64,000 nucleotides of DNA. It comes from Anderseniella sp. Alg231-50. Lineage in GTDB: Bacteria > Pseudomonadota > Alphaproteobacteria > Rhizobiales > Aestuariivirgaceae. Below, in pieces: positions 1 to 7,003 of the stretch. The translations under genes were made by a program, and so were the position numbers. Where the stretch lies: positions 1,240,001-1,304,000 of the forward strand of contig NZ_LT703003.1 of assembly GCF_900149695.1 (NCBI RefSeq). Direction: 5' to 3'. The notes below the pieces were generated by a model. It searched no databases. It was not told the DNA's origin and worked only from the letters and a program-made list of their open reading frames with translations. Position 1 is the first letter of the stretch, and the number at the start of each line of letters is the position of its first letter.

Positions 1-1359
1 AAGGGCGATGATGCACCGGAACGTGGAACATCGATCCGGTTGAAACTGCGCAAGGATGCAAAGGAATTCCTGGAAGACCAGCGCCTGCAGTACATCGTAC
101 GCACCTACTCCGACCACGTCAGCCACCCGATCTATCTCGGCGAAGAGCAGGTCAATTCCGGCAGCGCAATCTGGGCGCGCGGCAAGTCCGACGTTACTGA
201 GGAGCAGCATCGTGAGTTCTTTGGCCATGTCGCCGGTGTCATCGGTGATCCGGCCATGACAATTCACTACAGGGCCGAAGGCCGAAACGAATACTCGGTA
301 TTGCTGTATGTGCCCGGTGAAAAGCCCTTTGACCTGTTTGATCCCGAGCGCAAGGGAAAGCAGAAGCTGTATGTGCGCCGGGTTTTCATTACCGATGAAG
401 CGGAGATGCTGCCGTCGTACTTGCGGTTCGTGCGCGGTGTGATTGACAGCGAAGACATGCCCCTGAACATCTCCCGCGAAATGCTCCAGGACAATCCGAC
501 GGTTCACACGATCCGCAAGGCGGTCACCAAGCGCGTGCTCAACGAACTCAAGAAATGCGCTGACAAGAAGCCGGAGGTGTTTGCAAACATCTGGTCGGCA
601 TTCGGTCCGGTGATCAAGGAAGGCCTGTATGAAGACATGGAGCGCCGTGATCAGCTTTATGACATCTGCCGGTTCCGGTCCACCACCAGCGACGGCAAGG
701 AAACAGTGGGGCTGGCGGATTACGTCTCGCGGATGAAAGAAAACCAGTCAGGGATTTACTACCTTACCGGTGACGATGCCGCCAAAGCCGAAGTCAGCCC
801 GCAGCTTGAAGGTTTCAGGGCACGTGGTATCGAGGTCCTGCTGCTGACCGACCCGGTAGATGCATTCTGGGTACGCACCTCGCTGGGCTATGACGGCAAA
901 TCGTTCAAGTCGGTGACCCAGGGCGGCGCTGACCTGGATGAGGTGCCGCTGGAAGACAAGAAAGACAACAAGGACCAGACCGACGACGCGGCGACCGCCA
1001 GCCTTGTCACGGCTCTTAAAACGGCACTGGGGGACACGGTACAGGACGTGGCAAAGTCAAACCGGCTGACATCGTCTCCCGTGTGTATCGTGGCCGGTGA
1101 CCAGGGCTTTGACCGCACCCTGGAGAAGTACCTGGCGCAACAGGAGGGCAAGACGTCGATTTCCGCGCCGGTGCTGGAGATCAATCCGGACCATGCGCTG
1201 ATTGCCAAGCTGGCCGAACGTGCCGGCAAGGGTGAGGACATGGGCGAGGCTGCGAAGTTGCTGCTCGACCAGGCGGTCATCCTGGAAGGCGAGGTGCCGG
1301 CAGATGCAGCCGGATTTGCCGAGCGCCTGTCGAAACTGATGCAGCAGGTATATGAATGA
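1..1359 (+). CDS. htpG: Molecular chaperone HtpG (Hsp90), 5' part missing
   Basis: C-terminal about 452 residues of the bacterial Hsp90 chaperone, an ATP-dependent cytosolic dimer that helps fold client proteins. The frame is open from base 1, so the gene begins left of the window; HtpG is usually about 630 residues, so most of the N-terminal ATPase domain is absent here. Visible family features are the start of the middle domain (GTSIRLKLRKDAKEFLE), the conserved stretch RGVIDSEDMPLNISREMLQ (about residues 145-165 of the visible part) with the catalytic-loop arginine region, and a C-terminal dimerisation domain ending in SKLMQQVYE. No terminator is evident in the 104 bases before the next gene. 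The family call is secure; only the true start is unknown. Confidence 0.97.
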   Translation, partial: KGDDAPERGTSIRLKLRKDAKEFLEDQRLQYIVRTYSDHVSHPIYLGEEQVNSGSAIWARGKSDVTEEQHREFFGHVAGVIGDPAMTIHYRAEGRNEYSVLLYVPGEKPFDLFDPERKGKQKLYVRRVFITDEAEMLPSYLRFVRGVIDSEDMPLNISREMLQDNPTVHTIRKAVTKRVLNELKKCADKKPEVFANIWSAFGPVIKEGLYEDMERRDQLYDICRFRSTTSDGKETVGLADYVSRMKENQSGIYYLTGDDAAKAEVSPQLEGFRARGIEVLLLTDPVDAFWVRTSLGYDGKSFKSVTQGGADLDEVPLEDKKDNKDQTDDAATASLVTALKTALGDTVQDVAKSNRLTSSPVCIVAGDQGFDRTLEKYLAQQEGKTSISAPVLEINPDHALIAKLAERAGKGEDMGEAAKLLLDQAVILEGEVPADAAGFAERLSKLMQQVYE

Positions 1360-1463
1360 GATTGCTTCATGCAGTCATCATGGAGTTGTCACAGACCGGT
1401 TGAACAACTGAGATGATTGCGAGGCAGGTTTGAGCATCTTGTTCCACGAAAGAGGCTAAACCC

Positions 1464-3044
1464 ATGTCCATCAAGATTGATCGTCTTTCCCTCACCCGCC
1501 GCAACGTGCTGCGTACTGGCGCGGCTGCATCAGCCAGCCTTGTCGCAGGCGGGCTGTTTGCACCTTCCATAAGCCGGGCATCATCAAGGCCGGTCATAAG
1601 CCACGGGCTGCAGTCAGGCGACGTTACCGGCTCGTCAGGTGTCGTCTGGGCACGCGCTGACAGGCCTGCGCGCATGAAGGTGGAATGGTCCACAACCGAG
1701 AGCTTTGCCAGTTCCACGGCAGTTCAGCCGCTCGACCTGATCGATGGAACAGATTTTGCCGGCAAGCTGCCGCTGACAGGTTTGCCGTCTGACCAGGACA
1801 TTTTCTACAAGGTTGAGATGCTTGACCTGGCGGACTTTTCCACCAGGGGTGAGGCGATGGTCGGCAAATTCCGTACCGCGCCCGTGAACAAGCGTGACGT
1901 TTCGTTTGTCTGGTCTGGTGACACCGCCGGACAGGGCTGGGGTATCGATGTGGATCGCGGCGGTATGAAGACCTATCGCACCATGGCTGGACACACGCCT
2001 GATTTCTTCATCCATTCCGGCGATACCATCTATGCCGACGGGCCGGTTACAGCGGAAAAGGAAATGCCTGACGGCGGTATCTGGAAATCGGTCACCATCG
2101 AGGAAAAAGCCAAGGTCGCCGAGACCCTCAATGAGTTCCGCGGCCAGTACAAATATAACCTGATGGACGAGCATGTCCGGGCATTCAACGCAGAAGTCCC
2201 GATGTTTGTGCAGTGGGACGATCACGAGGTTACCAACAACTGGTATCCGGGTGAACTGCTGACATCCGATGACCGCTACAAGGTGAAGTCGGCGTCGCTG
2301 CTGGCGGCCCGGGCCACCCGGGCATTTCACGAGATGAACCCGATTGCGGTGAACCCGCACGAACCTTATCGGGTGTATCGCAAGATGTCCTACGGTCCGA
2401 TGCTCGACGTCTTCATGATCGACATGCGCACCTACCGGGGCAGGAACTCGAAGAATGACCAGGCTGAACGCGGTCCTGACACCAGCTTCCTGGGCCGTGA
2501 GCAACTTGACTGGCTGAAGCGGGAAATGCAGGCTTCAAAAGCCACCTGGAAGGTTGTCGCCTCCGACATGCCGATCGGCCTTGTGGTCGGCGACGGCGAT
2601 AATTTCGAGAACGGTGCCAATGGCGACGGCCCGGCTCGCGGCCGCGAGTTCGATATTGCCGAGGTGCTGTCATTCATCAGGGCAAACGACATCCAGAACA
2701 CGGTCTGGCTGACAGCGGATGTCCATTATACGGCAGCCCACTACTACGACCCGGGCAAGGCCCAGTTTCAGGACTTCATGCCGTTCTGGGAATTCGTGTC
2801 CGGCCCGTTGCATGCCGGCAGCTTCGGCCCCAACAAGCTGGACAACACGTTCGGACCGGAAGTGAAGTATGTGAAGGCACCGGAAGAAGGCCAGGTCAAC
2901 CTGCCGCCGTCTTTCGGGCTGCAGTTCTTTGGCCACGTCAGGATCGACGGTAAATCGGAGGTCATGACGGTGACCCTGCGTGATGCGGATGATGCGTCAC
3001 TGTGGTCCGTGGACCTGGCACCAAAGCGCTCGAAGGCAATCTGA
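1464..3044 (+). CDS. phoD: PhoD-like alkaline phosphatase/phosphodiesterase, Tat-exported
   Basis: 526-residue secreted metallophosphatase of the PhoD family, expected to hydrolyse phosphate mono- or diesters in the periplasm. The N-terminus has a twin-arginine signal (LSLTRRNVLRTGAAAS, about residues 9-24) followed by a hydrophobic stretch and an ASRA/S-type cleavage region, so export would be of the folded enzyme through Tat. An N-terminal PhoD beta-sandwich (GLQSGDVTGSSGVVWARAD) precedes the catalytic domain, which shows SGDT, FIHSGDTIYADGP, WDDHEVTNNW, MIDMRTYRG and WLTADVHYTAAHYY, the usual metal-binding Asp/His/Asn positions. A Shine-Dalgarno-like GAAAGAGG lies about 8 bases before the ATG. 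It stands alone between htpG and a hairpin. I looked for a Pho box upstream and could not support one. Confidence 0.93.
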   Translation: MSIKIDRLSLTRRNVLRTGAAASASLVAGGLFAPSISRASSRPVISHGLQSGDVTGSSGVVWARADRPARMKVEWSTTESFASSTAVQPLDLIDGTDFAGKLPLTGLPSDQDIFYKVEMLDLADFSTRGEAMVGKFRTAPVNKRDVSFVWSGDTAGQGWGIDVDRGGMKTYRTMAGHTPDFFIHSGDTIYADGPVTAEKEMPDGGIWKSVTIEEKAKVAETLNEFRGQYKYNLMDEHVRAFNAEVPMFVQWDDHEVTNNWYPGELLTSDDRYKVKSASLLAARATRAFHEMNPIAVNPHEPYRVYRKMSYGPMLDVFMIDMRTYRGRNSKNDQAERGPDTSFLGREQLDWLKREMQASKATWKVVASDMPIGLVVGDGDNFENGANGDGPARGREFDIAEVLSFIRANDIQNTVWLTADVHYTAAHYYDPGKAQFQDFMPFWEFVSGPLHAGSFGPNKLDNTFGPEVKYVKAPEEGQVNLPPSFGLQFFGHVRIDGKSEVMTVTLRDADDASLWSVDLAPKRSKAI

Positions 3045-3051
3045 ACACAAG

Positions 3052-3085
3052 ACAGGCCCCGAAAGCCTTGTGCTTCGGGGCCTGT
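3052..3085. terminator. Hairpin between convergent phoD and asd
   Basis: Perfect 12-bp inverted repeat (3052-3063 against 3074-3085, GC-rich, ACAGGCCCCGAA arm) with a 10-base loop, 8 bases after the phoD-like stop and 27 bases beyond the asd stop. There is no long T-run on either side, so it may act as a bidirectional or Rho-assisted terminator. Position and stem strength are the only evidence. Confidence 0.7.
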
Positions 3086-3111
3086 TGATCAGGTCAAGAA
3101 ATCTTCAGACG

Positions 3112-4152
3112 TCAAGCTGCCTGTTGCTGCATCAGGCCGCGATTGACCAGCGTTTCTGCAATCTGCACCGTGTTCAATGCAGCGCCCTTGCGCAGGTTGT
3201 CCGACACACACCACAGGTTCAGGCCGTTGTCGATGGTGGCGTCCTCGCGAATGCGCGAAACGAAGGTGGCATAATCACCGACGCACTCAACCGGTGTCAC
3301 ATAGCCGCCGTCCTCGCGCTTGTCGACCACCAGCAGGCCGGGTGCTTCACGCAGGATGCTGCGGGCCTCATCGGCGCTGATCTCGCGTTCGAACTCGATA
3401 TTGACCGCTTCGGAGTGGCCGACAAACACCGGCACCCGGACACAGGTTGCGGTAAGCTTGATCTTGGGGTCGAGAATTTTCTTGGTCTCGGCCACCATCT
3501 TCCACTCTTCCTTGGTGTCACCGGAATCCATGAACACATCGATGTGCGGAATGACATTGAAGGCGATCTGCTTGGTGAATTTTTCAGGTGTGGGCGCATC
3601 AGTGACGAAAATGCCCTTGGTCTGGGTCCACAGTTCGTCCATGGCCGCCTTGCCGCCGCCGGATACCGACTGGTAGGTGGCCACCACCACACGCTTGATC
3701 TTTGCCGCATCATGCAGCGGCTTCAGCGCCACAACAAGCTGGGCCGTCGAACAGTTCGGGTTGGCGATGATATTCTTGCGGTCATTGCGCGCCATATAGT
3801 CTTCCAGCGCGTGTGCGTTGACTTCCGGGACGATCAGCGGCACTTCGGGGTCATAGCGGAAGGCAGACGAGTTATCGATGACGATCGGGCCCATCTTGCC
3901 GATCCTGGGCGACCACAGCTTTGACGTCTCGCCACCGGCGGACATCAGGACAAAATCGACTTTCGAGAAATCAAATGTTTCCAGATCCTGGCATTTCAGG
4001 GTTTTGTCGCCGAACGACACCTCACGGCCAACAGACCGGCGCGAGGCGATGGCGTGGACCTCTCCGACGGGGAACTCACGTTCCGCCAGTATATTCATCA
4101 TCTCCATGCCAACATTGCCGGTGGCACCAACGATAGCGATATTATAGCTCAT
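3112..4152 (-). CDS. asd: Aspartate-semialdehyde dehydrogenase
   Basis: 346-residue enzyme that reduces L-aspartyl-4-phosphate to aspartate-4-semialdehyde with NADPH, the branch-point step to lysine/diaminopimelate, threonine and methionine. Visible features are the N-terminal NADP-binding loop GATGNVG (residues 9-15), the active-site cysteine in NPNCSTAQL (Cys134), SVSGGGKAAMDEL, and the substrate-binding and C-terminal dimer regions (CVRVPVFVGHSEAVNIE). Length is normal for the family. It supplies the diaminopimelate pathway that ends in dapF, which also lies in this window (24681). It reads leftwards after leuB but is separated from it by a 319-base gap containing a strong inverted repeat, so it probably has its own leader. 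Confidence 0.97.
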   Translation of the reverse strand: MSYNIAIVGATGNVGMEMMNILAEREFPVGEVHAIASRRSVGREVSFGDKTLKCQDLETFDFSKVDFVLMSAGGETSKLWSPRIGKMGPIVIDNSSAFRYDPEVPLIVPEVNAHALEDYMARNDRKNIIANPNCSTAQLVVALKPLHDAAKIKRVVVATYQSVSGGGKAAMDELWTQTKGIFVTDAPTPEKFTKQIAFNVIPHIDVFMDSGDTKEEWKMVAETKKILDPKIKLTATCVRVPVFVGHSEAVNIEFEREISADEARSILREAPGLLVVDKREDGGYVTPVECVGDYATFVSRIREDATIDNGLNLWCVSDNLRKGAALNTVQIAETLVNRGLMQQQAA

Positions 4153-4471
4153 CTGAACTTGTCTCCAGGATGACCCTGCTCCCGCCCCAGGTATTTGAGA
4201 GGCCTTTTCGGGTCTTGGCTTCCGGCGTTATCTCCCACGGGAGATAAAGGCCGGGAGTTAACGCAAGGTTATGTCGTTGTTTTGACGGTTTTCGATTTGA
4301 CTGTTTTGGTCGGAGCAGCCGTCATCGTGCCGCCGGTGACGGCGGGTGTGGTGACGTCTGTTTTAACCTGCATCTGCATAGCCAGATCATTTCCTTGCGA
4401 AGTGTCCCGTCGAGGACGTCCCGGCTTGTAGCAGTTTTCGCAAAACAGTCAATGCGAAGTATCGTGTTTGC
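4153..4471 (-). promoter_or_regulatory. 319-base asd upstream region with a strong palindrome
   Basis: No convincing gene is present. At 4222-4254 there is an inverted repeat: an inner perfect 9-bp arm TTATCTCCC (4228-4236) facing GGGAGATAA (4239-4247) across only 2 bases, plus an outer CCGGC/GCCGG pair (4222-4226 and 4250-4254) with a small bulge. It lies about 75-100 bases upstream of the asd start, so it could be part of an untranslated leader, an operator, or a terminator for leuB (there is no T-run). I do not recognise it as a known riboswitch. Confidence 0.45.
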
Positions 4472-5581
4472 TTAAGCGACGGCGTCCAGTTCAGCCAGGA
4501 TGGCGTCACCCATTTCAACCGTGCCTACCTGCTTCATGCCGTCCTGCATGATGTCGCCGGTGCGCAGGCCCTTGTCGAGCGTTGCCGCGATGGCGGTTTC
4601 AATCTTGCCGGCCCATTCGCCCATGCCGAATGAATAGCGCAGGCACATGGCAAATGACGCAATCATGGCAATCGGATTGGCAAGACCCTGGCCGGCAATG
4701 TCGGGCGCGGAGCCGTGTACCGGCTCGTAAAGCGCCTTGCGCAGGCCGGTTTTCTCATCGGCCGCGCCCAGTGAAGCCGATGGCAGCATGCCAAGCGACC
4801 CGGTCAGCATGGCGGCGACGTCAGACAGGATATCGCCAAACAGATTGTCCGTCAGAATGACGTCGAACTGTTTCGGCGTGCGCACCAGCTGCATGGCGCC
4901 GGCGTCGGCCAGCATGTGCGACAGGTCGACGTCTTCAAACCCGTCCTTGTGTGTCTGGGTGACAATCTCGTTCCACAACACACCGGACTTCATGACATTG
5001 CGCTTTTCCATGGAGCACACCGCATTGTTGCGGGTGCGGGCCAGTTCAAAGGCCACGCGTGAAATGCGGTCGATCTCATAGCTTTCGTAAACCTGGGTAT
5101 CGACAGCCCGCTTCTGACCGTTGCCCAGCTCTGTGATTTCCTTGGGTTCGCCGAAATACACACCACCAGTCAGCTCACGCAGGATGAGAATGTCGAGGCC
5201 TTCAACCAGTTCCTTTTTCAGTGACGATGCATCAGCCAGGGCCGGATACACGATGGCCGGGCGCAGATTGGCATACAGGGCCAGGTCCTTGCGCAAGCGC
5301 AGCAGACCCGCCTCGGGCCGCTGGTCATATGGAACCGTGTCCCATTTGGGCCCGCCCACGGCACCGAAAATAATGGCATCGGCGGCCATGGCCTTTTCCA
5401 TGTCGGCATCTGAAATGCTTTCGCCATGGGCATCATAGGCGGCTCCGCCGACAAGTCCTTCATCCAGTTCAAAAGACGCGACGCCCTTGTCCTGGAACCA
5501 TTGAATGACCCGGCGGACTTCGCCCATGACCTCAGGGCCGATGCCGTCGCCAGGAAGAAGGAAAAGCTTGTGGGTTGCCAT
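4472..5581 (-). CDS. leuB: 3-isopropylmalate dehydrogenase
   Basis: 369-residue NAD-dependent, metal-requiring oxidative decarboxylase converting (2R,3S)-3-isopropylmalate to 2-oxoisocaproate (4-methyl-2-oxopentanoate), the third step of leucine biosynthesis. It shows the N-terminal [28 protein letters not shown] (substrate arginines), [10 protein letters not shown], the conserved Tyr/Lys region [15 protein letters not shown], and the metal and NAD signature [15 protein letters not shown] with [10 protein letters not shown]. The C-terminal [14 protein letters not shown] matches the NAD adenine loop. It is on the same strand as leuD and leuC but separated from them by a repeat-rich 830-base gap and several unrelated genes, so leu genes are clustered here rather than in one tight operon. 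Confidence 0.97.
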   Translation of the reverse strand: MATHKLFLLPGDGIGPEVMGEVRRVIQWFQDKGVASFELDEGLVGGAAYDAHGESISDADMEKAMAADAIIFGAVGGPKWDTVPYDQRPEAGLLRLRKDLALYANLRPAIVYPALADASSLKKELVEGLDILILRELTGGVYFGEPKEITELGNGQKRAVDTQVYESYEIDRISRVAFELARTRNNAVCSMEKRNVMKSGVLWNEIVTQTHKDGFEDVDLSHMLADAGAMQLVRTPKQFDVILTDNLFGDILSDVAAMLTGSLGMLPSASLGAADEKTGLRKALYEPVHGSAPDIAGQGLANPIAMIASFAMCLRYSFGMGEWAGKIETAIAATLDKGLRTGDIMQDGMKQVGTVEMGDAILAELDAVA

Positions 5582-5687
5582 GATAATCTTGAGCCTCTGG
5601 ATAGGGATTTAACTGCTGGCGATTGGGTACTGTGTGACGGCGGGATTGGCAAGAGGCAAGCAAATGGAATTGGGGGCAGGTGGTTCC

Positions 5688-5763
5688 ATATCGCTCACGC
5701 CAGCAGCCTTCGGCTGCGCTCCGCGGGGGCGGGCCTGACCGGCCCGAGGCCCGTCGGGCCTAG
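5688..5763 (-). repeat. Type I dispersed palindromic repeat, minus-oriented copy
   Basis: Copy of a recurrent intergenic element, reading from ATATCGCTCACGC at 5688 through nested palindromes (CAGCCTTCGGCTG, GGGCCTGACCGGCCC) to about 5763. Similar elements occur at 5866-6178, 6773-6852, 6865-6979 and 63124-63240. The short inverted repeats in each unit would fold into several hairpins, which resembles REP/BIME-type elements. The family is defined here only by comparison within the window. Confidence 0.8.
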
Positions 5764-5811
5764 TTCCAGAGTTCAGCATACAAGCAGATGCGAGCTTTTA
5801 GACGTTATTCT

Positions 5812-5857
5812 GGTCGAACAGCTTTACTCAGCACTACGTGCTTCGCGCCGTTCTCCG
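5812..5857 (+). repeat. Type II repeat, left-hand copy bracketing the type I array
   Basis: About 46 bases beginning GGTCGAACAGCTTT and ending GCCGTTCTCCGA, with an internal hairpin (AGCACTACGTGCTT). The same ends recur in a reversed copy at 6214-6253, in tandem at 19782-19955 and at 24531-24572. With 6214-6253 it forms an imperfect inverted pair around the type I tandem array. Confidence 0.75.
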
Positions 5858-5865
5858 ACCTCGAA

Positions 5866-6178
5866 CAACCGTAGCGGTGAACTCCTCCGAAGCACGGAAC
5901 GTGCTGAGGCAAGCGCGACTGCGCGCCGCACGAAGTGCGCCCAGCGGAGCGCAGCCGAAGGCTGTTGGCGAGAGCGGTATAAACCCTTGCACGTTAGTGC
6001 TGAGGCAAGGCCGACCGGCCGCCGCACGAAGTGCGCCCAGCGGAGCGCAGCCGAAGGCTGCTGGCGTGAGCGGAATAAACCCTTGCACGTTAGTGCCGAG
6101 GCAAGGCCGACCGGCCGTCGCACGAAGTGCGCCCCAGCGGAGCGCAGCCGCCAGGCTGCTGGCGTGAGCGATATAAAC
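5866..6178 (+). repeat. Tandem array of about three type I repeats
   Basis: Three plus-oriented type I units in tandem. Each runs through GTGCTGAGGCAAG, a GC-rich palindrome (GGCCGACCGGCC or variant), CGCACGAAGTGCG, GCGGAGCGCAGC and CAGCCGAAGGCTG, ending in GAGCG(A/G)TATAAA. The second and third units have a 96-base period, measured between the two AAACCCTTGCACGTTAGTG occurrences at 5981 and 6077. Several frames stay open through the array by composition alone, so predicted proteins here are not credible genes. Confidence 0.85.
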
Positions 6179-6213
6179 CAGATCCCGATTCGAAAAACAG
6201 ACAACAATTCAGG

Positions 6214-6253
6214 ATCGGAGAACGGCCTGAGCGAAGCGAAGAAAGCTGTTCGA
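6214..6253 (-). repeat. Type II repeat, inverted right-hand copy
   Basis: Reverse-complement counterpart of 5812-5857: it starts ATCGGAGAACGGC and ends AAAGCTGTTCGA. The two copies face each other about 356 bases apart around the type I array, like terminal inverted repeats of a non-autonomous element. No flanking target duplication was established by eye. Confidence 0.7.
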
Positions 6254-6270
6254 ACAGCATAAATGTCACA

Positions 6271-6309
6271 TGAACCGCATATGAACGCCCGGCTCAGGTT
6301 CGGTTCAGG
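6271..6309 (+). promoter_or_regulatory. Paired 11-bp-spaced direct repeats (response-regulator-type operator)
   Basis: TGAAC occurs at 6271 and 6282 (11 bases apart), and G(C/T)TCAGG at 6292 and 6303 (also 11 apart) in the opposite sense, so the block is an inverted pair of direct repeats. One-turn spacing of half-sites is typical of OmpR/PhoB-family response-regulator targets. The block lies 104-142 bases upstream of the small secreted protein gene at 6413. The repeats are seen in the sequence; the regulator assignment is inferred. Confidence 0.5.
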
Positions 6310-6412
6310 GCCTTGTCGCTAGATTGGGGACAGTTGATTTGAAGACCAGCTGCTCCGGCGACGGGGCGCCACACGAAACAAGAACTGCAAACCAGACTTT
6401 AGGAGACGAGAC

Positions 6413-6697
6413 ATGTTGAAGAAAACCGCCATTGCCGCCATTGCCGCCCTGACCATCGCTGCTGCATCGGCTTCACCTGCACAGGCCCTTTCCAAGAAGG
6501 GCAAGTTTGCTCTCGGCCTTGGCCTTGGCACTGCCTTTGCCATCGCTGGTGCTCATGCCCACGGTGGATATTATGATGGCTACGGCCATGGCTATCGTGG
6601 CGGACGTCACTACCGCCGCTCAGCACGCCGCTGCGCACGCCGGTTCGGCTGGCACACATTCCGCTGGGAGCGCTGCATGTACCGCCGCGGGTACTGA
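6413..6697 (+). CDS. Small secreted Gly/Tyr/His/Arg-rich protein
   Basis: 94-residue precursor with a clear Sec signal peptide (positively charged LKK, hydrophobic AIAAIAALTIAAASA, cleavage likely after ASPAQA near residue 25). The mature part has a hydrophobic GLGLGTAFAIAG stretch, a glycine/tyrosine/histidine-rich segment (HGGYYDGYGHGYRGG) and a very basic C-terminus with two cysteines (RRCARRF and RCMYRRGY) that could form a disulfide. AGGAGACGAG precedes the ATG. Such small basic Gly/Tyr-rich exported proteins are common in Rhizobiales envelopes, but I do not recognise a specific family. It is a single-gene unit with its own operator-like block upstream and a terminator downstream. Confidence 0.8.
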   Translation: MLKKTAIAAIAALTIAAASASPAQALSKKGKFALGLGLGTAFAIAGAHAHGGYYDGYGHGYRGGRHYRRSARRCARRFGWHTFRWERCMYRRGY

Positions 6698-6724
6698 TTG
6701 ACCCCAGCTGAAGATCACATGAAG

Positions 6725-6755
6725 ACGCCGTCGGAGATTTCCGGCGGTGTTTTTT
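6725..6755 (+). terminator. Rho-independent terminator of the small secreted protein gene
   Basis: An 11-bp stem (6725-6735 with 6740-6750, two G-U pairs) is followed by a run of T residues through 6755, 28 bases past the stop codon. Confidence 0.85.
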
Positions 6756-6772
6756 GTGCGTGGGGATTAGTT

Positions 6773-6852
6773 TATATCGCTCACGCGAGTTGGCTTGCGC
6801 CAACCGCTCCGCTAGGGCGGGCCTGACCGGCCCGAGGCCCGGTCGGGCCTAG
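6773..6852 (-). repeat. Type I dispersed repeat, minus-oriented copy
   Basis: Begins TTATATCGCTCACGCGAG and contains GGCGGGCCTGACCGGCCCGAG, like the copy at 5688-5763. It faces the plus-oriented copy at 6865-6979, giving a head-to-head pair in the 306-base gap between the small secreted protein gene and the transglycosylase gene. Nothing else is visible in that gap. Confidence 0.8.
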
Positions 6853-6864
6853 TGGAAAATCTTC

Positions 6865-6979
6865 ACAACCGTAGTGATGAATTCCTCCGAAGCACGAAGT
6901 GCTGAGGCAAGGCCGACTGGCCGTCGCACGAAGTGCGCCCCCGCGGAGCGCAGCCGAAGGCTGCTTGCGTGAGCGATAA
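6865..6979 (+). repeat. Type I dispersed repeat, plus-oriented copy
   Basis: Full-length copy: ACAACCGTAGTGATGAATT, CCGAAGCACGAAGTGCTGAGG, CGTCGCACGAAGTGCG, CAGCCGAAGGCTG and GTGAGCGATAAAA. It ends 24 bases beyond the stop of the minus-strand transglycosylase gene, where its hairpins could also protect or terminate that mRNA. Confidence 0.8.
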
Positions 6980-7003
6980 AAAACACGTCGTGCTAAATCA
7001 ACT

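Noticed and set aside
1360-1463. Pho box upstream of the PhoD-like gene
   Set aside because: GTCAT and GTCAC at 1374 and 1388 are 14 bases apart, not the required 11, and the remaining bases do not match.
2980-3924. 314-residue ORF antisense to asd
   Set aside because: Composition shadow of the asd coding frame; the sequence has no family features and runs through the phoD/asd terminator hairpin.
4195-4431. 78-residue plus-strand ORF in the asd-leuB gap
   Set aside because: No ribosome-binding site, passes through the palindrome, no recognisable features and antisense to the expected leader.
5426-6262. Long open frames on both strands through the repeat array downstream of leuB
   Set aside because: They consist of translated type I/II repeats, have no ribosome-binding site, overlap leuB antisense, and open in several frames at once because the GC-rich repeats lack stop codons.
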